Part shown: positions 26,230-34,566 of the stretch, in pieces
How the letters are laid out: the number at the start of each line of letters is the position of its first letter
How positions within the stretch are numbered: the stretch's first letter is position 1
NCBI RefSeq assembly: GCF_000787775.1
Contig: NZ_BBPM01000001.1
Span: 199,887 to 263,886 of the forward strand
DNA length: 64,000 nt
Direction: 5' to 3'
Origin: Streptacidiphilus carbonis
GTDB lineage: Bacteria > Actinomycetota > Actinomycetes > Streptomycetales > Streptomycetaceae
Notes under the pieces: model-generated
The model's input: only the letters and a program-made list of their open reading frames with translations
Databases searched by the model: none
Told to the model about the DNA's origin: nothing
Translations under genes and position numbers: made by a program

Positions 26230-27438
26230 ATGCTCGACTCGGTCCGCGCGGACCTCCGCGCCACCCTCGACGAGATCCGCAGCGCCGGTCTGCACAAGCC
26301 CGAGCGGGTCATCGGCACCCCGCAGAGCGCCTCGGTCGACGTCACCGCGGGCGGACGCCCCGGCGAGGTGCTGAACTTCTGCGCCAACAACTACCTGGGC
26401 CTGGCGGACAACCCCGAGGTGGTGGCCGCCGCCAAGCAGGCGCTGGACCGCTGGGGCTACGGCATGGCCTCGGTCCGCTTCATCTGCGGCACCCAGGAGG
26501 TGCACAAGGAGCTGGAGTCCAGGCTGTCGCACTTCCTGGGGCAGGAGGACACCATCCTCTACAGCTCCTGCTTCGACGCCAACGGCGGCGTCTTCGAGAC
26601 CCTGCTGGACGAGCGGGACGCGGTGATCTCCGACGCGCTCAACCATGCCAGCATCATCGACGGCATCCGGCTGTCCAAGGCCCGCCGCTTCCGCTACGCC
26701 AACCGCGACATGGCCGACCTGGAGGCGCAGCTCAAGGAGGCCGGCGAGGCCCGGCGCAAGCTGGTCGTCACCGACGGCGTGTTCTCCATGGACGGCTACG
26801 TCGCCCCGCTGGAGCAGATCTGCGACCTGGCCGAGCGCTACGGCGCGATGGTCATGGTGGACGACTCGCACGCGGTCGGCTTCGTCGGCCCCGGCGGCCG
26901 CGGCACCCCTGAGCTGCACGGGGTGATGGACCGGGTGGACATCCTCACCGGCACCCTGGGCAAGGCCCTGGGCGGGGCCTCCGGCGGCTATGTCGCCGCC
27001 CGCGCCGAGATCGTCGCGCTGCTGCGGCAGCGCTCGCGCCCCTACCTGTTCTCCAACTCGCTCGCCCCGGTGATCGCGGCCGCCTCGATCACCGTGCTTG
27101 ACCTGCTGGAGGACGACACCACCGGCCACGGCGCCGCGCTGCGGGCCCGGCTCTACGCCAACACCGAGCTGTTCCGCCGGCGGATGACCGAGGAGGGCTT
27201 CGAGATCCTGCCCGGCGACCACCCGATCGCCCCGGTCATGGTCGGCGACGCCGAGCAGGCCGGACGGATCGCCGAGCAGCTGCTGGAGCACGGCGTCTAC
27301 GCGGTCGGCTTCTCCTACCCGGTGGTCCCGCACGGCAAGGCCCGGATCCGGGTCCAGCTGTCGGCCGCCCACTCGGCCGAGGACGTGGAGACGGCAGTGG
27401 GGGCATTCGTGGCGGCCCGGGCATCCCTGGCAAAATGA
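26230..27438 (+). CDS. kbl: Glycine C-acetyltransferase (2-amino-3-ketobutyrate CoA ligase)
   Basis: A 402-residue alpha-oxoamine synthase of fold-type I, PLP dependent, converting 2-amino-3-ketobutyrate and CoA into glycine and acetyl-CoA. Visible are [16 protein letters not shown] near residue 53, [45 protein letters not shown] and the PLP lysine K245 in [20 protein letters not shown] precedes the ATG. It completes the threonine degradation pathway with tdh. The LysR gene starts four bases after its stop. Confidence 0.95.
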   Translation: MLDSVRADLRATLDEIRSAGLHKPERVIGTPQSASVDVTAGGRPGEVLNFCANNYLGLADNPEVVAAAKQALDRWGYGMASVRFICGTQEVHKELESRLSHFLGQEDTILYSSCFDANGGVFETLLDERDAVISDALNHASIIDGIRLSKARRFRYANRDMADLEAQLKEAGEARRKLVVTDGVFSMDGYVAPLEQICDLAERYGAMVMVDDSHAVGFVGPGGRGTPELHGVMDRVDILTGTLGKALGGASGGYVAARAEIVALLRQRSRPYLFSNSLAPVIAAASITVLDLLEDDTTGHGAALRARLYANTELFRRRMTEEGFEILPGDHPIAPVMVGDAEQAGRIAEQLLEHGVYAVGFSYPVVPHGKARIRVQLSAAHSAEDVETAVGAFVAARASLAK

Positions 27439-27442
27439 CCGT

Positions 27443-28408
27443 GTGATCGACACCCGGCGGCTGCGCACCCTGCGGGCCGTGGCGGACCACCGTACGGTGA
27501 CCGCCGCGGCCGCCGCGCTGTATCTGACCCCGTCCGCCGTCTCCCAGCAGCTGGCCGCGCTGGAGCACGAGGTGGGCCACCAGCTGCTGGTGCGCGACGG
27601 CCGCGGGGTCCGGCTGACCGCCGCCGGGGAGATCCTGGTGGCGCACAGCAACACCGTGCTGGCCCAGCTGGAGCGGGCCGAGGCCGAGCTCGCCGCCTAC
27701 GGCGCGGGCGACGCGGGCGAGGTCACCGTGGTGTCCTTCGCCACCGGCATCTCCGCGGTGGTGGCCCCGGCGATGACGGCGTTGGGGGAGACCGACCCGG
27801 GCATCCGGATCCGGGTGCGGGACGCCGAGGGCGACGCCAGCCTGATGATGGTGCTGGACGGGCACGCGGACCTGGCGGTGGCGGTCGAGTACCGGGGCGC
27901 GCCGCGCGAGGACGACCAGCGGCTGTCCCGGGTCCCGCTGTACGCGGAGCCGTTCGACGCGGTGCTGCCCCGGGGCCACCGGCTGGCCGGGGGCGAGCGG
28001 GTGAATGTGGCCGACCTGGCCGACGAGCCCTGGATCGGCCCCTACGCCGGCAACCCCTGCCACGACGTGGTGATGCTGGCCTGCGAGTCGGCCGGCTTCC
28101 AGCCCCGGGTGACGCACTCCTCGGACGACTTCCGCGCGGTCGCCGCGCTGGCCGGGGCGGGCGCGGGGGTGGCCCTGGTACCGCGTTCGGCGCTGCGCGG
28201 GGTGGACCTGCCGGAGGTGGTGGTGCTGCCGGTGGCCGGGGATCCGGCGACCCGGCGGGTGTTCGCGGCGGTCCGGCGCGGAGCCGAGCGGCATCCGCTG
28301 ATCCGTCCGGTCCTCGACGCCCTGCGCGTTGCCGCGGACTCGGCGCGGCCGGACCGGTCTCCGCTGCAGCCGTCGGCGTCAGCGGCGCCTCGGCCAGTGT
28401 CGACATGA
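27443..28408 (+). CDS. LysR family transcriptional regulator
   Basis: A 321-residue LysR-type regulator. The N-terminal helix-turn-helix (residues 3-60) reads RRLRTLRAVADHRTVTAAAAALYLTPSAVSQQLAALE (in pieces). An effector domain at about 90-300 follows, with GEVTVVSFATGISAVVAPAM and ADLAVAVEYRG. The GTG start lies four bases after the kbl stop, so it is probably cotranscribed with tdh-kbl and may control threonine or glycine metabolism. Being cotranscribed rather than divergent is less usual for this family. Confidence 0.9.
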   Translation: MIDTRRLRTLRAVADHRTVTAAAAALYLTPSAVSQQLAALEHEVGHQLLVRDGRGVRLTAAGEILVAHSNTVLAQLERAEAELAAYGAGDAGEVTVVSFATGISAVVAPAMTALGETDPGIRIRVRDAEGDASLMMVLDGHADLAVAVEYRGAPREDDQRLSRVPLYAEPFDAVLPRGHRLAGGERVNVADLADEPWIGPYAGNPCHDVVMLACESAGFQPRVTHSSDDFRAVAALAGAGAGVALVPRSALRGVDLPEVVVLPVAGDPATRRVFAAVRRGAERHPLIRPVLDALRVAADSARPDRSPLQPSASAAPRPVST

Positions 28409-28454
28409 GCAATTGAGCGATCGGCGCCGTGACGTGATCGGTTAGCCTGCGGGC

Positions 28455-29033
28455 ATGTCTGATGAAGCATCGGTTTCGGCGCTGCCCGAGCACGAACTGA
28501 CCGCCACCAGCAGCACCGTCGTCTATGCCAACCGCTGGATGACCGTCCGTGAGGATCTGACCCTGCGGTACGACGGTGTCGAGGGCGTCTACGGAGTGGT
28601 GCAGAAGCCCGACTTCGCGCTGGTGGTCCCGTACGCGGACGGCGGCTTCCACCTGGTCGAGCAGTACCGCTACACGGTCGGCGGCCGCTACTGGGAGTTC
28701 CCGCAGGGCTCCTGGGAGGGCCGTCCGGACGCCGACCCGCTCGTCCTGGCCCGCGGTGAGCTCGCCGAGGAGACCGGGCTGACCGCTGGTTCGATGACGC
28801 CGCTGGGACACCTGTTCGCGGCCTACGGCTTCGCCGACCAGGGCTGTCACGTCCTGCTCGCCACCGACCTCACCGCGGGCGGGACCGATCTCGACGAGAC
28901 CGAGGCAGGCCTGATCAGCCGCTGGTTCCCCGAGCCCGAGGTGTGGCAGCTGATCGCCGACGGCCGAATCAAGGACGCCCCCACCATCGCCGCCCTCGCC
29001 CTCTTCCAACGCCATCGCGCGCAACTCACCTGA
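28455..29033 (+). CDS. NUDIX hydrolase (ADP-ribose pyrophosphatase-like)
   Basis: A 192-residue Nudix protein. The Nudix helix is seen as ARGELAEETGLTAG near residues 98-111, preceded by YWEFPQGSWEG. Compared with the consensus Gx5Ex7REUxEExGU, the first arginine is Gly, the spacing from the glycine is two residues longer and the first Glu is lost. The core EExG metal ligands are kept. Substrates may be ADP-ribose- or sugar-nucleotide-like. TAGCCT (28443-28448) ends six bases before the ATG with no ribosome site, so the transcript is probably leaderless. Confidence 0.87.
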   Translation: MSDEASVSALPEHELTATSSTVVYANRWMTVREDLTLRYDGVEGVYGVVQKPDFALVVPYADGGFHLVEQYRYTVGGRYWEFPQGSWEGRPDADPLVLARGELAEETGLTAGSMTPLGHLFAAYGFADQGCHVLLATDLTAGGTDLDETEAGLISRWFPEPEVWQLIADGRIKDAPTIAALALFQRHRAQLT

Positions 29034-29141
29034 GGCCGGTGCGAGTCGACCGAGGCAGCCCTGGCCCCACCCTCCTACACCTCGACGGACCTCATAATTG
29101 GCGCAGGATCATGGAGGTCTATTGGCCCTGATGGGTGGGCA

Positions 29142-29155
29142 ACTATACGGATAGT
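29142..29155. promoter_or_regulatory. Inverted repeat upstream of DsbA-like gene
   Basis: The perfect arms ACTAT and ATAGT around ACGG lie 49 bases before the ATG at 29204, in an unusually AT-rich stretch. This could be an operator overlapping a -10 such as GATAGT. Confidence 0.4.
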
Positions 29156-29203
29156 GTCGTCCTGTCGGTATCCACGGTTTGAGGGTTGAGAGGATCAACG
29201 GTC

Positions 29204-29839
29204 ATGACGAGCACTGAATCGCCTGCCGCGCCCGCCACGCCTGCAAAGGTCGACTTCTACTTCGACGCCGCCTGTCCGTTCGCCTGGATCACCTCGCGGT
29301 GGATCCTGGAGGTGCGTGAGCTCAGGGAGTTGGAGCTGCGGTTCCGGCCGATGAGTCTGTTTGTGCTCAATGAGGGCCGGGAGCTGCCGGAGTGGTACCG
29401 GGAGCTGGTGGACAACTCGCTGGCGATGGCGCGGATCGTCACCGCTGCGGGGGAGCAGCACGGGGAGGGGGTGTACGAGGGCCTCTACACCGCGCTGGGC
29501 AACCGGATCCACAAGGGCGGGAACAAGGACTACCGCGCGGTGGCCGCAGAGGCGCTGGCCGAGGTGGGGCTGCCGGCGGAACTGCTCGCCGCGGCGGACG
29601 GCGATGCCTACGACGCCGTGCTGCGGAAGAGCCACCATGAGGGGATGGACCCGGTCGGCGAGGATGTGGGGACGCCCACCATCCACATCGACGGGGTGGC
29701 CTTCTTCGGTCCGGTGCTCAACTCGATCCCGCGCGGCGAGCAGGCCGCCATGATCTTCGACGGGGCCCGGGCGCTGGCCGGCTTCCCGGACTTCTTCGAG
29801 CTGAAGCGCACCCGTACCGGCAGCCTGAACTTCGACTGA
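29204..29839 (+). CDS. Rv2466c-like mycothiol-dependent nitroreductase family protein (DsbA fold)
   Basis: A 211-residue thioredoxin/DsbA-fold protein. It starts with [19 protein letters not shown] (cysteine C24) and ends with [19 protein letters not shown], the cis-proline region, and then a helical C-terminus. The sequence is typical of the mycothiol-dependent reductase family of Mycobacterium Rv2466c, which acts in oxidative stress. The active site is CPFA here rather than CPWC, so only the mycothiol-reactive cysteine remains. GAGAGG precedes the ATG at 29204. It stands alone between a Nudix gene and a convergent MerR gene. Confidence 0.85.
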   Translation: MTSTESPAAPATPAKVDFYFDAACPFAWITSRWILEVRELRELELRFRPMSLFVLNEGRELPEWYRELVDNSLAMARIVTAAGEQHGEGVYEGLYTALGNRIHKGGNKDYRAVAAEALAEVGLPAELLAAADGDAYDAVLRKSHHEGMDPVGEDVGTPTIHIDGVAFFGPVLNSIPRGEQAAMIFDGARALAGFPDFFELKRTRTGSLNFD

Positions 29840-29865
29840 CGGTACGGGCGCGGTCGCTTCCTCGG

Positions 29866-30690
29866 TCAGGCCGGGACCACCGGCGCCTGCAGTTCGGTCA
29901 CCCACTCGTCGGGATTCTCCGAGTGGTTCAGGGTGATCTCGCGGGCGTGCCGCTGGAAGCGGTAGCCGTGGGCCTCGGCCCAGCGGGCCAGCAGCTGACT
30001 GGTGCTCAGCACCCCGTCCATGGAGCCGCGGTGCATGATGGTCGCGGCCTGCTCGACCGCGGGCAGGGTGACCACCTCGAAGCCCGGTCCGGCGGTGACC
30101 CCCGCGCCGACCGGGAGGCCGGCGTGCACCACCACGCCCGCGTCCAGGGCGTCGCCGGTCTCGTAGTACACGGTGCCGGGTCCGACCGGGGTGATCCCGG
30201 CGGCGCCGGTGTGCGCGCACAGCTCGTCGAACATCCGGGTTACCAGCGGGCCGATGGCGTCGGGGCTGAAGCTCGCGGCCGTACCGCTCAGCTCGGCCAG
30301 CCGCAGTGCGGGCAGGCTCTTGATGACGACGTCTTCCTGGGGCATGGCGCCCTCACTCTCGATCGACCGGAGCCTCGCCTCGACCTGGACCAGGCCGGCC
30401 GCCGCGTCCGCGATGGCCGCCTCCAGCTCGGCTCGCCGCAACCGCAGCATCCCGCGCAGCTCCGGCGCGCTGACCTCCTCGTCGAGGATCGTCTGCACCT
30501 GCTGCAGCGTGAAACCGAGGTCTTTCAGCGCGACGATCCGGTTGAGCCGGGACAGCTGCGCCGCCTCGTAGAAGCGGTACCCGCTGGACGGATCCACCCG
30601 GGCCGGGTGCAGCAGGCCGATGCTGTCGTAGTGCCTGAGCATCCGGATCGACACACGTCCGTGCCTGGCGAAGTCTCCGATGGTGAACAT
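29866..30690 (-). CDS. MerR family regulator with GyrI-like effector domain
   Basis: A 274-residue regulator. The N-terminal MerR helix-turn-helix (FTIGDFARHGRVSIRMLRHYDSIGLL in pieces; GYRFYEAAQLSRLNRIVALKDLGF) is followed by a coiled-coil dimer helix (about 78-115). A C-terminal GyrI-like/BacT-type domain of about 155 residues often binds drugs or lipophilic ligands, as in BmrR/TipA-like activators. The ATG at 30690 follows GAGAGC; an upstream in-frame start would reach towards the neighbouring gene. It lies 37 bases downstream of the amidase gene in the same direction and could be cotranscribed. Confidence 0.9.
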   Translation of the reverse strand: MFTIGDFARHGRVSIRMLRHYDSIGLLHPARVDPSSGYRFYEAAQLSRLNRIVALKDLGFTLQQVQTILDEEVSAPELRGMLRLRRAELEAAIADAAAGLVQVEARLRSIESEGAMPQEDVVIKSLPALRLAELSGTAASFSPDAIGPLVTRMFDELCAHTGAAGITPVGPGTVYYETGDALDAGVVVHAGLPVGAGVTAGPGFEVVTLPAVEQAATIMHRGSMDGVLSTSQLLARWAEAHGYRFQRHAREITLNHSENPDEWVTELQAPVVPA

Positions 30691-30727
30691 GGTGCTCTCG
30701 AGGTTGGGCCCTGACACGGTGGCAGGG

Positions 30728-32536
30728 TCAAGGGGCGAAGGAAGGCAAGATGTGGACGGACCCCGGTCTCGTCCACCGGACGGCGGCCAGGGCGCTCCAA
30801 CCGCAGGGGAGCTGCCGGTCCGCGGTGACGTAGCCGTGGGCGGCGGTGATGCTGCGGTCGTAGCAGCCGCCGGTGTCGGTGGTGCCCAGGTAGTGCTCGG
30901 AGTCGGTGCCGTCGGCCGCGGTGGTGACCCCGGCGGTGCGGGCCAGGACGCCGGTGGCGTCGACCCGGTCGTCGGTGACCGCGGTGGGCCGCCAGGATCC
31001 GTGGTCGCCGGTGCCGGCGCGGACGCTGTCGACCAGGATCCGGCCCTGGGAGACGGTGGCCGAGAGGGAGTAGTTGTTGCCGTCGGTGTAGAGCGGGACG
31101 TCGGAGTCCACCGTGACCGGGTACGACCAGGCCTGCCGGGTCGTCGATCGGCCGCTGGCGGCGACGGTCGTGGAGCCGTACTCCTGCTGGGCCATCAACT
31201 GCCGCTGCCCGCCCGAGGAGACCGCGTCGCGGTTGCTGTAGACGGCGTGCTGGGACACGGTGGTGACGACCCGTCCGTGCGAGGTCTGCAGCCAGCCCGA
31301 GGTCTGCCAGTCCCGCTGCGCGGTGGTGCCGACCACGGTGGTGCCGCCGCTGCCCGGGGTCTCGGTGGTGCTGACGGCGGGGGAGAGCCCCAGGGTGTCG
31401 GAGCTCAGCGCCCCGTGGGTGCGGGCCGCGCCGTGGTCGGTGTCCAGGAACAGGGTGCCGTCCACGGTCCAGGTGTCGGCGGCGCTGTAGGGGGTGATGG
31501 TGATGGTGTGGGGCTTGCCGTCGACCAGCGTGCCCGCGAACGGGGTCAGGTCGATGTCGTAGGCCTGGGTGACGAACTGGTCCACCGCCGGGATCGGCCG
31601 CCACAGGGTCGGCACGATGCCGCCCGAGTAGACCACCGGATAGGGCTGGGCGATCCCGGCGGGCCTGCCGTCCACCGAGACCTGCACCTCGCGGTAGGCC
31701 CCGCCGCCGCAGAGGTAGTCCGGGTACTTGGCGGCCAGGTCGGACGGGACCGAGTCGAACCACTGCTCGTCGCAGCCACCGCCCCGGGCGTAGACCTCCA
31801 ACTGCACACCGGTGAGGTTGCGCGGCAGGGTGACCGTCTTGGTCGCGGACTGCCCCGGGTTGAGCGAGTACCAGCTCGCATAGCCCGCCGTCCCCGCTGT
31901 TGCCGCCGTCCCCGCTGTTGCCGCGGTGTCCTCGGACAGCGGCAGCACCTGGTCGGCGGTCTGCGCGGCCGGGTGGCGGCGGTCGGACCGGTAGTAGGTG
32001 AGGGTCAGCGTCATGCGGTAGACGCCGGTGTAGGTGGAGTCGACCACATTGCCCAGGGAGACCGCGAGCGGCTGGGCGGTGCGCAGCAGCGGGATGAAGC
32101 TGCTGACGTCCTTCTCCAGGTGCCAGCTGATCCCGGCCGCGGTCGGCTCCGGCGTGCTGGTGCGCAGCACCTCGGCGCCGCCGATCCAGACGCCCGCGAG
32201 CCGGTCGTACTGGCGGCCCTGCACACTGCCGGACCAGTCCAGCACCACCTTGTTCCACGGCCCCGGGCAGTCCGCCGGCGGGGTGACCGTGCCGGTGTAG
32301 GGCGGCGAGCCGATGGTGTTGCCGAAGTCGTTCCGCATCACCGTCACTGTGCAGTGCGGCGTCGGCGGCCGGCTCACCGGCGGCAGCGCGGTGACCGGGT
32401 TCTGGTACCCCGTCTCGATCGGCGCGTCAGCGGCGACCGCGGACCCGGCGCCCGCCCCCGCCCCGAGCGCCGCCGCCAGCAGGGCGGCGGCACCGCCCAG
32501 CACCCCGAGTCTGTGCAGCAGGCCCCATCCACGCAT
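30728..32536 (-). CDS. Secreted peptide-N4-asparagine amidase A (PNGase A)-like protein
   Basis: A 602-residue secreted protein with a signal peptide of about 36 residues (RGWGLLHRLGVLGG, Ala-rich core, AVAADAP). The body carries the PNGase A pattern: VTVMRNDFGNTIGSPPYTGTV, CPGPWNKVVLDWSGSV, GRQYDRLAGVWIGGAEVLRTSTPEP, ISWHLEKDVSSFIPLL and VDSTYTGVYRMTLTLTYY, each read separately. PNGase A enzymes release N-glycans from glycopeptides in plants and fungi; bacterial homologues are largely uncharacterised. GGAGGG lies eight bases before the ATG. There is no obvious glycan-import gene next to it, so its role, for instance feeding on plant or fungal glycoproteins, is inferred. Confidence 0.85.
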   Translation of the reverse strand: MRGWGLLHRLGVLGGAAALLAAALGAGAGAGSAVAADAPIETGYQNPVTALPPVSRPPTPHCTVTVMRNDFGNTIGSPPYTGTVTPPADCPGPWNKVVLDWSGSVQGRQYDRLAGVWIGGAEVLRTSTPEPTAAGISWHLEKDVSSFIPLLRTAQPLAVSLGNVVDSTYTGVYRMTLTLTYYRSDRRHPAAQTADQVLPLSEDTAATAGTAATAGTAGYASWYSLNPGQSATKTVTLPRNLTGVQLEVYARGGGCDEQWFDSVPSDLAAKYPDYLCGGGAYREVQVSVDGRPAGIAQPYPVVYSGGIVPTLWRPIPAVDQFVTQAYDIDLTPFAGTLVDGKPHTITITPYSAADTWTVDGTLFLDTDHGAARTHGALSSDTLGLSPAVSTTETPGSGGTTVVGTTAQRDWQTSGWLQTSHGRVVTTVSQHAVYSNRDAVSSGGQRQLMAQQEYGSTTVAASGRSTTRQAWSYPVTVDSDVPLYTDGNNYSLSATVSQGRILVDSVRAGTGDHGSWRPTAVTDDRVDATGVLARTAGVTTAADGTDSEHYLGTTDTGGCYDRSITAAHGYVTADRQLPCGWSALAAVRWTRPGSVHILPSFAP

Positions 32537-32632
32537 CCGACTGCCCTCCGCCGATCATGACCAGCCCAGCTCCTCGGAGGACCATGCACCCGATGACAGT
32601 GCATGCACAAGGGGGCGCCGCACCGCCGCACC

Positions 32633-33094
32633 CTACCCGGGATCCCGGCAGACCGGTGTCCGCGCCATATGGACGTCGATGGGGCCTTCGTCCTCGACGG
32701 TGAAGCCGTGGCGTTCGTACAGGCGTTGGGCCGGGCTGCCGTTGAGGACGTTCAGGCGGACGGTGGCGCGGTCCGTGTCCGCCCGTGCCAGCAGTGATGC
32801 CAGCACGGCGCTGCCGAGGCCGCGGCCCTGCTGTTCCGGTGCCAGGACGAAGTGCTCCAGCCACCGTCCGTCGTCGGCCGCGCGCAGGGTGACACTGCCC
32901 GCGAAGGAGCCGCCGGCGACTATCACCCAGGTGTGACGCGGGGAGAAGGAGTCCCGGAACCGGTCGCGGACCCGCTGCTCGTCGAAGCGCCCCAACCGCT
33001 CCAGGTCGGGACGCATCACGACGGCGCGGAGCTCGGCGATCACTTCGACGTCGCCGGGCTCGGCGGCGCGGAGGATCCAGTCCTGTGCGGACAC
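32633..33094 (-). CDS. GNAT family N-acetyltransferase
   Basis: A 153-residue acetyltransferase of the Gcn5 fold. Acetyl-CoA binding motif A is HFVLAPEQQGRGLGSAVLASLL (in pieces, around residue 93), followed by VRLNVLNGSPAQRLYERHGF. The GTG start at 33094 lies five bases beyond the nadE stop; the frame is open upstream only as an overlap with nadE. It is probably translationally coupled to nadE. The acceptor is unknown. The N-terminal part (RRAVVMRPDLERLGRFDEQRV-like) resembles small-molecule acetyltransferases. Confidence 0.85.
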   Translation of the reverse strand: MSAQDWILRAAEPGDVEVIAELRAVVMRPDLERLGRFDEQRVRDRFRDSFSPRHTWVIVAGGSFAGSVTLRAADDGRWLEHFVLAPEQQGRGLGSAVLASLLARADTDRATVRLNVLNGSPAQRLYERHGFTVEDEGPIDVHMARTPVCRDPG

Positions 33095-33099
33095 GGTGT

Positions 33100-33942
33100 T
33101 CAGCGCTGCCACCAGTCGTCCAGCGGGGAGACCGGGACGGCCCGCTTGTGCCGGGTCGCCAGGTAGCCCGACTCCACCTTGGCCGCCAGCTCCGGGGTGA
33201 CGTCGACGCCCTCCAGGTAGTCGTCGAGATCGGAGTAGGTCAGCCCGAGCGCGATCTCGTCCGGCAGGGCGGGCCGGTCGTCCTCCAGGTCGGCGGTCGG
33301 CACCTTCTTCCAGACGCTCGCCGGAGAGCCCAACTCCTGGAGTAGAGCTGCTCCTTGACGCTTGGTCAGTCCGGACAGCGGGGTGATGTCGACCCCGCCG
33401 TCGCCGTACTTGGTGAAGAAGCCGGTGATCGCCTCGGCGGCGTGGTCGGTGCCGACGACCAGCAGGTTCAGCTGTCCGGCGATCGAGTACTGGATCACCA
33501 TCCGCTCGCGGGCCTTGATGTTGCCGCGGACGAAGTCCCGCAGCTTGGGGGCGTCGCCCAGCAGCTCCGCCAGGCCCAGTGCCGACTCGGCGGCGACGGC
33601 GTCCGCGCTCGGCTTGACGTTCACCGCGACGGTGCGGTCGGGCCGGATGAAGTCCAGCGCGATCTGCGCGTCGTCCTCGTCGGCCTGGACGCCGTAGGGC
33701 AGCCGCACCGCGACAAAGGTGGCCTCGTGCCCCTCGGCCCGCAGCTCCTCGGCGGCGAGCTGGCACAGCCTGCCGGTCAGCGTGCTGTCCTGGCCGCCGC
33801 TGATCCCCAGTACGAAGCCCTTGGCCGGGGTCGCCCGCAGATACGCCTTGAGAAAGTCGACCCGTTGCCGGACCTCGGCCTCGGGCACGATGGTCGCCTT
33901 GACGCCGAGCTCGGTGAGGATCTGCTCCCGTAGATTTGCCAT
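33100..33942 (-). CDS. nadE: NH3-dependent NAD+ synthetase
   Basis: A 280-residue enzyme that amidates nicotinic acid adenine dinucleotide to NAD+ with ATP and ammonia. The PP-loop SGGQDS (residues 48-53), the [14 protein letters not shown] stretch, the [20 protein letters not shown] signature and the C-terminal [13 protein letters not shown] are all present. The length and the lack of a glutaminase domain mark the short ammonia-dependent type. The minus-strand TACAGT (33949-33954) ends six bases before the ATG, so the transcript is probably leaderless. The GNAT gene follows in operon. Confidence 0.96.
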   Translation of the reverse strand: MANLREQILTELGVKATIVPEAEVRQRVDFLKAYLRATPAKGFVLGISGGQDSTLTGRLCQLAAEELRAEGHEATFVAVRLPYGVQADEDDAQIALDFIRPDRTVAVNVKPSADAVAAESALGLAELLGDAPKLRDFVRGNIKARERMVIQYSIAGQLNLLVVGTDHAAEAITGFFTKYGDGGVDITPLSGLTKRQGAALLQELGSPASVWKKVPTADLEDDRPALPDEIALGLTYSDLDDYLEGVDVTPELAAKVESGYLATRHKRAVPVSPLDDWWQR

Positions 33943-34004
33943 TCAGGTACTGTAACGGCCCCGATGGACGCGAATGCCCGCAGGTCGGCCCCGCAGGCCC
34001 CGCT

Positions 34005-34044
34005 GGTCCGGGGCGCCGCCGCCGCGGCGGCGGCGCCCCGGACC
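34005..34044 (-). terminator. 40-base perfect palindrome, terminator
   Basis: Two perfect 20-base arms starting GGTCCGGGGCGCCGCC with no loop lie 28 bases after the stop of the oxidoreductase gene (34073) and before nadE. It is expected to form a very stable hairpin. Confidence 0.8.
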
Positions 34045-34072
34045 CGGCTGAGGCTACTCGGACAGGCGGAGG

Positions 34073-34510
34073 CTACGCGGACGGGCTGAGGACGATGACC
34101 GGGATCACCCGGTCGGTCTTCTTCTGGTAGTCGGCGTAGTCCGGGTAGGCCTGGACGGCGCGGGCCCACCACTCGTCGCGCTCGGCGCCGGTGGCCTCAT
34201 GGGCCGTCATGTCCTGGCGGACCGGGCCGTCCTGGAGCTCGACGTGCGGGTCGGCGGTGATGTTGTGGTACCAGACCGGGTGGGTGGGCGCGCCGCCCTG
34301 GGAGGCGACCACGGCGTAGGTGCCGTTGTGCTCCACCCGCATCAGCCCGGTCTTGCGGATCTTGCCGCTCTTCGCGCCGCGCGTGGTGAGGATGACGACG
34401 GGCATGCCCCGCAGGGTCGTCCCCTCGGTCCCGCCGGAGCTCTCGTAGAGCTCCACCTGCTCGCGTACCCACTTCGCCGGGCTCGGTTCGTACTCACCCT
34501 CAAGAGGCAT
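34073..34510 (-). CDS. F420/deazaflavin-dependent nitroreductase family protein
   Basis: A 145-residue protein of the Ddn/F420H2-dependent reductase family (split beta-barrel). Characteristic pieces are [45 protein letters not shown], the [12 protein letters not shown] strand and the ending [15 protein letters not shown]. Actinomycetes use these enzymes for reductions with cofactor F420. GGAGTGG precedes the ATG at 34510; the longer upstream start lacks a ribosome site. No F420 biosynthesis gene is nearby. The substrate is unknown. Confidence 0.9.
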   Translation of the reverse strand: MPLEGEYEPSPAKWVREQVELYESSGGTEGTTLRGMPVVILTTRGAKSGKIRKTGLMRVEHNGTYAVVASQGGAPTHPVWYHNITADPHVELQDGPVRQDMTAHEATGAERDEWWARAVQAYPDYADYQKKTDRVIPVIVLSPSA

Positions 34511-34566
34511 GTCATCCACTCCGTCGTCGAATCCGTGCACCCACCATCATGGACCGTCACGCCCCG

